From JAFGTF01 sp035527995 (GTDB taxonomy: Bacteria > Spirochaetota > B62-G9 > DRHN01): a stretch of DNA of 14,936 bases. This document shows, one piece after another, positions 8,223-13,413 of the stretch. Every line of letters starts with the position of its first letter. The first letter of the stretch is position 1. The translations under genes and the position numbers were made by a program. Under the pieces are notes generated by a model. That model did no database searches, was not told the origin of the DNA, and saw nothing but the letters and a program-made list of their open reading frames with translations. The stretch lies in the NCBI GenBank assembly GCA_035527995.1, contig DATKZJ010000129.1, positions 1-14,936 on the forward strand, given 5' to 3'.

Positions 8223-8284
8223 TGTCCCCGGATACCGAAGGTATCCGGGGACACTTCAGGTATTAAGATACCTGAAGTGTCCCC
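8223..8284. repeat. Two overlapping, mutually exclusive perfect hairpins in the moxR leader
   Basis: Hairpin A pairs 8223-8236 with 8240-8253 (14 perfect base pairs, 3-base loop). Hairpin B pairs 8247-8263 with 8268-8284 (17 perfect base pairs, 4-base loop). Both need the middle block GGGGACA at 8247-8253, which can pair with a TGTCCCC on either side (8223-8229 or 8278-8284), so only one can form fully at a time. In the moxR transcript hairpin B is made first and A second, nearest to the ribosome site. Neither is followed by a T run on either strand, so a simple intrinsic terminator is unlikely. It may be a folded mRNA leader or a copy of a dispersed palindromic (REP-like) repeat. No second copy is seen in the window. 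Confidence 0.75.
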
Positions 8285-8357
8285 CAAGGTCAATATTCTG
8301 TAACGAAAGCATCCTTTTTGGTTAGAAACGGCCTTCAGGGCGGGAGGGCGGGACCTC

Positions 8358-9098
8358 TCATAAGGAAACGGTCATGCCGGTTCTGGCCAGTATTACATCT
8401 TTAAAACCGGCTTTCGCCTCTTCGAGACTCTTTTGTGGGTCGTATTCAGGCCATAGATGGGTAAGAACGAGCCTGCCCACCCTGGCATCCGCAGCCAGCT
8501 TTGAAGCCCTGCGAGCCGTCATATGACCCATGGATTCCAAACCGCTGTCTGCAGCTTGGAGAGTCGCCTCTGCGAGAAGAACATCAGCCCCCCTTGCGAA
8601 AGTAACAAGCTCCTTCGTGTACATCGTATCTGCCGTGTATACGAGAGACTTGCCATCCTGCTCGAACCTCATGGCATAGCACGGTACAGGGTGTTCCCCT
8701 CTCCTGAACCGGACCTTTACTCCCCCCTTATCTACCTCGAGGCCGTCTGTTATCTCCTGGATCTGGAATTCACCCTTGATAGCATCACTTATAAATCTGA
8801 ACGTCCGTTTCGGGCTCTTCGGCATGAGAATGGGGAGCGGGCCTTCCATCAACCCGTCTCTCTGAGCAACATACACCGCGTAACGGAGGGTGTAGATATC
8901 AGAAACATGATCTGCATGAAGGTGAGAGAGGAAGATACAGCCTATATCCTTGTAGTGGGTATAGTTCTGAAGCGTACCGAAAGATCCGGGCCCTGCATCT
9001 ATAACAAACTGAGTGTTCTCCGTCCTGAGCAGGTAGGATGAACAGTTCTCGCCCTTGCCCGCAAAAGCGGCGGATGTGCCGAGAATGACAAGCTCCAT
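8358..9098 (-). CDS. Metallo-beta-lactamase fold hydrolase, RNase Z/YhfI-like
   Basis: 246 residues. It opens with L-G-T-S-A-A-F, the usual first strand of the RNase Z-like group. The metal-binding motif is H-L-H-A-D-H (about residues 60-65), with further ligands likely in G-E-H-P-V-P (His about 135), the Asp of T-A-D-T (about 157) and L-T-H-L-W-P (about 214). G-H-M-T-A (about 191-195) matches the H-[ST] loop of this group. Length and motifs fit the small YhfI-type MBL proteins, shorter than full RNase Z and lacking a clear exosite arm, so a tRNA 3'-processing role is not assured; a phosphodiesterase activity is the safer reading. A GGAGG box at 9103-9107 lies four bases before the ATG. It starts 21 bases after folB ends and probably shares its transcript. 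Confidence 0.88.
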   Translation of the reverse strand: MELVILGTSAAFAGKGENCSSYLLRTENTQFVIDAGPGSFGTLQNYTHYKDIGCIFLSHLHADHVSDIYTLRYAVYVAQRDGLMEGPLPILMPKSPKRTFRFISDAIKGEFQIQEITDGLEVDKGGVKVRFRRGEHPVPCYAMRFEQDGKSLVYTADTMYTKELVTFARGADVLLAEATLQAADSGLESMGHMTARRASKLAADARVGRLVLTHLWPEYDPQKSLEEAKAGFKDVILARTGMTVSL

Positions 9099-9119
9099 AT
9101 ATCCTCCGCTTACTGAAGA

Positions 9120-9461
9120 TCAGATCTCGAGTGTGTACGAGACAGACCTGGTATCCCTGTACGGGTACTTCTTCACGGTCACAGAGACTCTTTCTACTGC
9201 ATATCGCCCGGCAATCTGCTCTGCAATCTCACGTGCCGCAGTCTCTATGAGTCCGTACGAGTTCTTCTTTAAAAGCTCCAGCACATCGCTTCTCACGCCG
9301 GAGTAATTCACCGTCCTGTCGACCTTGTCTTCGATCTTATCGTAACAAGTCTTCGGAACGATCATAAGGCTCACAGCAATCCGCTGTCGGCGCTTTCTCT
9401 CTTTATCTGTCACTCCGATATGGACCTTAGCCCTGATATCCTGGATCTCTATTCTATGCAT
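9120..9461 (-). CDS. folB: Dihydroneopterin aldolase
   Basis: About 113 residues, the family's usual size. FolB converts 7,8-dihydroneopterin to 6-hydroxymethyl-dihydropterin and glycolaldehyde in folate synthesis, in the cytoplasm as an oligomer. Visible family features are the start H-R-I-E-I-Q-D-I-R, the motif G-V-T-D-K-E-R-x-x-x-Q-R (Glu of the active site), V-N-Y-S-G-V (Tyr), L-I-E-T-A-A-R-E-I-A (substrate-anchoring Glu) and V-T-V-K-K-Y-P (catalytic Lys). All key residues appear kept. ATG 9461 is chosen since the family starts right before this strand; an ATG at 9482 adds seven residues. GGAGG lies just before ATG 9461 with an unusually short gap, while GGGAAG lies farther back. No other folate genes are in view. 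Divergent from the STAS gene. Confidence 0.9.
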   Translation of the reverse strand: MHRIEIQDIRAKVHIGVTDKERKRRQRIAVSLMIVPKTCYDKIEDKVDRTVNYSGVRSDVLELLKKNSYGLIETAAREIAEQIAGRYAVERVSVTVKKYPYRDTRSVSYTLEI

Positions 9462-9600
9462 TCCTCCGCTTCCCGCCCGCATGGTTTTCCTGTTACAATA
9501 TCCATCATCTATCGTGAAAAATCAACAAAATGTAAAAGACCGGATCAAAAATATATTGCACTGTTGCCATGTTTTATATTATTGTATGAGAAGAGTGTAT

Positions 9601-9609
9601 GAGGAGGAG
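9601..9609 (+). promoter_or_regulatory. Strong ribosome binding site of the STAS gene
   Basis: A doubled GAGGAGGAG, five bases before ATG 9615, one of the strongest such sites in the window. It fixes the start and suggests high translation. Confidence 0.75.
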
Positions 9610-9614
9610 AACTA

Positions 9615-9923
9615 ATGGACATAAAGGTCTCAGAATCTGAAGGGAAGCTCGTAGTAGGGGTCAAGGGAGATATATACATCGATCAGGCAGATGAACTTCT
9701 GGAGACTTTCAACAATATAATAGAGAAAGGGCCCGAAGAAGTCCTTCTTGATCTTAAGGGGCTCAAATCGATAACGAGTTCAGGCATAGGAAAGATCGTC
9801 CTCCTCTACAAGGAGCTCCAGAAAAAGAAAGGCGTACTGAGGATCGAGGGGGTAAACGATACTATAATGGAGATCTTTAAAATCGTGAAGCTCGACAAGC
9901 TCGTTGAAATACGGGGCGAGTAG
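9615..9923 (+). CDS. STAS domain protein (anti-sigma factor antagonist type)
   Basis: 102 residues made of a single STAS domain, as in SpoIIAA and RsbV. The core is visible as strand V-V-G-V-K-G-D-I (about 13-20), strand V-L-L-D-L-K-G-L (43-50) and the loop-helix I-T-S-S-G-I-G-K-I-V (53-62). The Ser-Ser-Gly here aligns with the Ser that is phosphorylated by a partner anti-sigma kinase in family members; the Asp that commonly precedes it is Thr in this protein. No kinase, phosphatase or sigma factor is in the window, so partners must be elsewhere. It is divergent from folB and followed after 106 bases by the UVR-motif gene. Likely a partner-switch regulator, but which response it controls cannot be told. 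Confidence 0.88.
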   Translation: MDIKVSESEGKLVVGVKGDIYIDQADELLETFNNIIEKGPEEVLLDLKGLKSITSSGIGKIVLLYKELQKKKGVLRIEGVNDTIMEIFKIVKLDKLVEIRGE

Positions 9924-9977
9924 AACGACACCGATCTCCGAAGCGTATATTCTTCTCCAATAAATTCTTTTACTTTC

Positions 9978-10008
9978 TTGTAAACAGTATTATTGTAATT
10001 TCTATAAA
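9978..10008 (+). promoter_or_regulatory. Possible promoter before the UVR-motif gene
   Basis: An AT-rich gap holds TTGTAA (9978-9983) and TATAAA (10003-10008), separated by 19 bases, resembling -35 and -10 boxes with an over-long spacer. The composition stands out from the flanking coding DNA. The assignment is weak because several alternative pairings exist in the same stretch. Confidence 0.25.
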
Positions 10009-10029
10009 CCAGCGATTTGGGTAAAAGAG

Positions 10030-10800
10030 ATGTTCTGGAAAAAGGGCAGAAAGCACGATATCTCTGACATTCTAAAGAGTTGGGACTACGACCTCAGACA
10101 GGAAATGATGGTTCGGCGCATAATAGGAAACGACGGGGGGTCGAAGATCCAGATGCGTCTCGACCTTGGAATTCTCCAGTTGGAAGAAGAGGGAAGACCC
10201 GACGGGAAAAAACCCCACGGCAAGGAATCCCTACTCAGCTATTATGAATCCGTTGTCATGTGGATGAAGAAAAAGTACGGCGACGCAACGGAGTTCACGC
10301 TAGACAAGGATGACTGCTATGCCCTGCAGCAGGAGGGCGTCCAGTACTACTACCGCTACCTCTGCTTCTTCCAGCTCGGTGATTTCATTCACGCAGAACG
10401 CGACACCTCCCGCAACCTCAGGCTTTTCGACTTCGTTAAGAGGTATGCCGCAGACGAGAAGTATATCGACGAGTTCGAGCAGTACAGGCCCTATGTAATC
10501 ATGATGAATACGAGGGCGAAGGTGCTCGGGGCGCTCAAGGCGAAGGACGCGCCGCGTGCCGTAAACGAGATCAATCACGGCATACACAAGATCGAAACCG
10601 CGTACGGCCAGGAAGGCCCTGTCGATGATCAGCAGGGTTCAGAAATAGCCTTTCTTCAAAATTGGGCCGAAGAGATAGTGAAGAGCTATACCCCCACAAA
10701 ACAGCAGCGGCTCGCGGAAGAGCTCAAGACCGCCCTCGAGAACGAGGAGTACGAGAAGGCCGCCAAGATCAGGGACAGGCTGAAGAGGATGCAGAGCTAG
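10030..10800 (+). CDS. UVR (UvrB/UvrC) motif protein of a conserved uncharacterised family
   Basis: 256 residues, soluble, with no signal peptide. Residues 226-253 form a UVR motif: L-A-E-E-L-K-x-A-L-E-x-E-E-Y-E-K-A-A-K-I-R-D-R. This helical hairpin joins UvrB to UvrC and also occurs in McsA and Clp ATPases. The rest matches neither UvrB nor UvrC: no helicase or nuclease motifs and no Cys-x-x-Cys. The block at residues 39-72 (K-I-Q-M-R-L-D-L-G-I-L-Q, then G-R-P-D-G-x-x-P-x-G-x-E-S-L-L-x-Y-Y) recalls a family I have seen annotated only as 'UvrB/UvrC motif-containing protein'. The middle is helical and rich in Tyr and Phe, perhaps TPR-like. ATG 10030 has AAAAGAG close before it. Function unknown; UVR suggests binding to a partner protein. 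Confidence 0.8.
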   Translation: MFWKKGRKHDISDILKSWDYDLRQEMMVRRIIGNDGGSKIQMRLDLGILQLEEEGRPDGKKPHGKESLLSYYESVVMWMKKKYGDATEFTLDKDDCYALQQEGVQYYYRYLCFFQLGDFIHAERDTSRNLRLFDFVKRYAADEKYIDEFEQYRPYVIMMNTRAKVLGALKAKDAPRAVNEINHGIHKIETAYGQEGPVDDQQGSEIAFLQNWAEEIVKSYTPTKQQRLAEELKTALENEEYEKAAKIRDRLKRMQS

Positions 10801-11201
10801 ATCCCGGCGGTCGGAATATACTTCCCCGCAGCATAGATCCAACTTCTATCACAGCAAATAATAAGAACCTGAGGGCCGCGTAAACTCATATATCACACTA
10901 CCGGGCCGCTATTTGGCTATGCTGTCATCCATCTTACGGCAACAACGATCGAAACTTTTTCAAGGATTCGGCGGCCTCCCGGTATGTTTTCATGGACCTT
11001 AAATCTTTTCAACTCGTTCCGTTTGGGAAAAACACTGATCGAGAACATCCTTCAGAACCGTCGCCGTTCAGGCACGGGACATGTGAGCATCTCATGCTGC
11101 TGCCGTGACATCACAGATGCAGCATGGAGAAGCCGCTCGTGTTCGGCATCTGCCAAAACGTTTTGAATACAGGAGCATATGACGATCTGCAGAGCCCGCC
11201 C
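10801..11201. other. Intergenic stretch between convergent genes, no recognised gene
   Basis: About 400 bases between the ends of the UVR-motif gene (plus) and trmB (minus). Six-frame reading gives only short, broken frames without family resemblance. No hairpin followed by a T run was found, although terminators for both genes would be expected here. In so compact a region it may be a decayed gene or an unrecognised RNA, but nothing seen supports either. Confidence 0.5.
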
Positions 11202-11945
11202 TCACATATTTCTCCTACGAACCCTGTGCGACGAACCCTGCGGCGCGCCCCCGGCAGCATCTCCCTCTTTCACCCACTGCATGTAGTAAATCGGTTTCCC
11301 CTCTTTTCTGAATCTGTCCTCAAAGAGGGTTTTCGGATAATCCTCCGGGTAAGCGGAGTAGCCGTTAGAAAACATGTTCCTGAGGCCTGGGACCTTTCCA
11401 AACTCCCTGATGATGAAATCCCGATACTCCTCGTAATCGGTTGCTACAGAGATCTTCCCCCCAGCTGCCAGGCGGATATAGAGCATCAGGATGAACCCGT
11501 TCGAGATCAGGCGGTGTTTATGGTGCCGCATTTTCGGCCAGGGATCGGGAAACATCACGATGAATTCCTCTACAGAGTCTTCGTACAGGAAATCCCATAC
11601 AAACCGCCGTGTATCGCCCCAGAAGATGATGACGTTCGTTACGTTTCTCTTTTTCAGCTTAGAGGAGAATCTTCTCGCTCGACCGGTCAGTATCTCGGTA
11701 CCTATATAGTTGCTGCCGGGATGCCGTTCTGCGTAGTTCACGAGAAAGTGTCCGTTTCCGGACCCGATCTCCACGACTAAGGGTTTGTCGTTCCCGAATA
11801 TCCCCGAGAAAAACCGGAGCGATTCTTCCCTGCTGCTGGGCGGGACCACCTCTTTCAGATCATAGAACCGGCCTTCCGGTTCTCCCGCGTCCTCATCTCT
11901 TTTCTCTCTTTCTAAGAAGTCCACGCCCGTTGTATCTCCTTCCAT
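11202..11945 (-). CDS. trmB: tRNA (guanine-N7)-methyltransferase TrmB
   Basis: 247 residues. TrmB methylates G46 in the variable loop of tRNAs using S-adenosylmethionine. The SAM-binding motif I is V-E-I-G-S-G-N-G-H-F (about residues 53-62). The family hallmark F-P-D-P-W-P-K-x-R-H-H-K-x-R-L is intact (about 130-144), as are the A-T-D-Y-E-E-Y strand and the C-terminal T-L-F-E-D-R-F-x-x-E-G-K-P-I-Y-Y tRNA-recognition segment. A short basic tail follows. The reading frame runs on to 12128, but that part is antisense-like and lies over another gene. ATG 11945 is taken here. GTG 11924 is a serious alternative, because AAGGAG just after the ATG would be its ribosome site. The gene overlaps the stop of the DUF2229 remnant by 34 bases, a sign of a former two-gene operon. 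Confidence 0.92.
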   Translation of the reverse strand: MEGDTTGVDFLEREKRDEDAGEPEGRFYDLKEVVPPSSREESLRFFSGIFGNDKPLVVEIGSGNGHFLVNYAERHPGSNYIGTEILTGRARRFSSKLKKRNVTNVIIFWGDTRRFVWDFLYEDSVEEFIVMFPDPWPKMRHHKHRLISNGFILMLYIRLAAGGKISVATDYEEYRDFIIREFGKVPGLRNMFSNGYSAYPEDYPKTLFEDRFRKEGKPIYYMQWVKEGDAAGGAPQGSSHRVRRRNM

Positions 11946-12163
11946 TCCCGCGGTCTGTCTAGGCCGTTTCGTCTCGAGTACTCTTTCGCCTGGCACATGA
12001 ACGCCTGGAGCCTCGTGTCCATGCCGGTGTTCTCCTGCCCGTCGTATACCACGTTGACCCACGGGATGTTGCCGTGGCCCAACCTGAACGAGTGAGAGAT
12101 GGAGGTAATGAGCGTCCCGGGCATACATGTAAAAGGGAGTATGTTTGCGATTCCAGATATCCC
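11912..12163 (-). pseudogene. C-terminal remnant of acyl-CoA dehydratase activase-related protein (DUF2229)
   Basis: About 83 codons match the end of the large 2-hydroxyacyl-CoA dehydratase activase-related (DUF2229) proteins. The conserved run G-I-S-G-I-A-N-I-L-P-F-T-C-M-P-G-T is followed by N-I-P-W-V-N-V-x-Y-D-G-Q and T-R-L-Q-A-F-M-x-Q-A-K-E-Y. The Cys of P-F-x-C-M-P-G is a likely iron-sulfur ligand in the family. Full proteins are many hundreds of residues; here similarity stops abruptly upstream of 12163, where the sequence becomes the tail of an unrelated gene on the other strand. The genuine stop is kept and overlaps trmB. The frame stays open to a TTG at 12265, but those extra 34 residues are antisense to the other remnant. 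As it stands it cannot encode a working enzyme. Confidence 0.8.
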
Positions 12164-12170
12164 TGCCCTC

Positions 12171-12563
12171 TCCTGGAAGCTCGGGGTCGCTCTAATGCCC
12201 GCCATCAACGGAAAAAAATATACGGTGCTCACAGGGTCCGCCCTTTTACACTTCGCGAAGGGCAAGAAAAAACTTGAAAGCGGTAAACGACTTCATACTC
12301 TGGCTGGTGGAAAAACAGAATACGATCAGGCTTCACAAGGAGGTAGGCTATATACCGGTTCGAAAGTCTGCAGTAAACTCCCTTGACCTCAGGGCATTCC
12401 ACACTACAAGGTGCCTGTCGACGAGCTCGAATTCTCGAGATCTCTTCCCCACCACATAAACAAGCTCCTCGTGGACAGGCTCCAGCGTATCATTCTCCAG
12501 GGCTTCGATCCCAGTGATGAGCTTTTAGCTACCGAAAGTGAGATCAACGGCATAATAGAGTAG
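12171..12563 (+). pseudogene. C-terminal remnant of sugar ABC-transporter solute-binding protein, two frameshifts
   Basis: Joining three reading frames rebuilds the tail of a family 1 (UgpB-like) extracellular binding protein. Frame one gives L-G-V-A-L-M-P-A-I-N-G-K-K-Y-T-V-L-T-G-S (12180-12239). After the six-A run at 12267-12272 the next frame gives A-V-N-D-F-I-L-W-L-V-E-K-Q-N-T and G-Y-I-P-V-R-K-S-A (12280-12399). After about 12400 the first frame resumes with Y-K-V-P-V-D-E-L-E-F and runs to TAG 12561-12563. W-L-V-E, G-Y-I-P-V-R-x-S-A and the late Pro/His region are typical of these proteins. The N-terminal domain and signal peptide are missing. One extra A in the run explains the first shift; the second needs a net loss of one base. 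The last 20 bases overlap the convergent patatin gene. Confidence 0.75.
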
Positions 12564-13413
12564 AAAACTTGCCTATCTCCTGCGGCTGGTATTTTTTACA
12601 TACGTTCCGGACGACAGGATCGATTACCCTCAGCGCCGCCTCTCTTCCCAGCCTGAAACTGTCTTCCACCTTCCTGAACCGAAGAGGCTTTATCTCCCCG
12701 CCGAGAGGTTCTATTAAAAAATCGGGTGCATCCGTGCCCGAATCTCGATATTTCTTTATTATTCTGAGCGTGCTTCGAAGCAAGGAGCGCAAGCTGTCTT
12801 TTTCCTCTATCGCTTCTTTCTTCGCGGCCCTTCCGACAAGCCATCTCATCAAAGCTGAGGTGATTCTTCTTTTATATATTCTCGAAAGCACGGATACATC
12901 GCATGAGATCACGAGGTCAGCACCTCTCTCTCTTGCGGTCCGTACTGAAATGCTGTCGCCGAGACGCAGCGGATCGAAGAGGCCAGGGAATGCCGCCGAT
13001 GCCCTCATCGCAGTAGATAATTTCCCCCTTTCGAACAGAAACGGTTCTTCTCTCTCCAGGTCTGCCGCCAGCATGATGAGAGGTATACGCAGATCTTCGA
13101 TCTTTGCGTCACCGAGCCCCTGTTCGAATATCCTCTCCTCCCTTTCGCCGCTGAAGAAGTTAGTCCAGGGAGGGCGAAAGTCTCTTATCGACCACAGCCT
13201 GAATCCGCCGGCATGCTTCAGCATCTCCTCTATGGTATAACTGTACGCGTAGTAGGCTGCCACGATCGACCCGTAGCTCGCTCCCACGATGAGGTCGATC
13301 GGGACTTTATAATCCTCGAGCACCGAGAGCACCCCCGCGTGGGCCAGCCCGCGTGCAGCCCCGCCGCTCAAAACGAGCCCCACCGCCGGGCGGGGCCCTT
13401 TTCCGCTATTCAA
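12544..13413 (-). CDS. Patatin-like phospholipase family protein, catalytic Asp segment missing
   Basis: About 289 residues. Patatin-type lipid acyl hydrolases use a Ser-Asp dyad. The oxyanion loop S-G-G-A-A-R-G-L-A-H-A-G (about 15-26) and the nucleophile elbow G-A-S-Y-G (about 44-48) are present, as is A-S-A-A-F-P-G-L-F-D-P (about 139-149). Next the family normally has a short strand with D-G-G or D-G-A. Here the text jumps from L-R-L-G-D-S straight to I-S-V-R-T-A-R-E-R-G-A-D-L-V-I, so about 10-15 residues including the catalytic Asp are gone, in frame. The protein should be inactive as a lipase unless another residue substitutes. The TTG at 13413 overlaps the glmS stop (TTGAATAG) with AAGAG upstream, implying coupling to glmS. 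The 3' end overlaps the binding-protein remnant. It may be a very young pseudogene. Confidence 0.8.
   Translation of the reverse strand: MNSGKGPRPAVGLVLSGGAARGLAHAGVLSVLEDYKVPIDLIVGASYGSIVAAYYAYSYTIEEMLKHAGGFRLWSIRDFRPPWTNFFSGEREERIFEQGLGDAKIEDLRIPLIMLAADLEREEPFLFERGKLSTAMRASAAFPGLFDPLRLGDSISVRTARERGADLVISCDVSVLSRIYKRRITSALMRWLVGRAAKKEAIEEKDSLRSLLRSTLRIIKKYRDSGTDAPDFLIEPLGGEIKPLRFRKVEDSFRLGREAALRVIDPVVRNVCKKYQPQEIGKFSTLLCR

Noticed and set aside
8223..8284. Intrinsic transcription terminator
   Set aside because: Neither stem is followed by a T run in either direction, and the downstream gene has its own ribosome site close by.
8198..8293. N-terminal extension of MoxR to 8293
   Set aside because: It would be translated through both leader hairpins, matches no MoxR N-terminus, and ATG 8197 has a good ribosome site.
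11946..12128. 61-residue N-terminal extension of TrmB
   Set aside because: The added text lies over the DUF2229 remnant in another frame and has no TrmB similarity.
11912..12265. Intact small gene of 117 codons
   Set aside because: Only the last ~83 codons resemble a family and they form the very end of a much larger protein; the first 34 codons are antisense to another gene remnant.
12266..12273. Programmed frameshift at the A-rich run in the binding-protein remnant
   Set aside because: The needed change is +1, whereas an A-run followed by C favours -1 slippage; a one-base insertion is simpler, and the gene lacks its N-terminal part anyway.
12569..13240. 223-codon open frame on the plus strand
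   Set aside because: Antisense to the patatin-like gene, with no recognisable motif.
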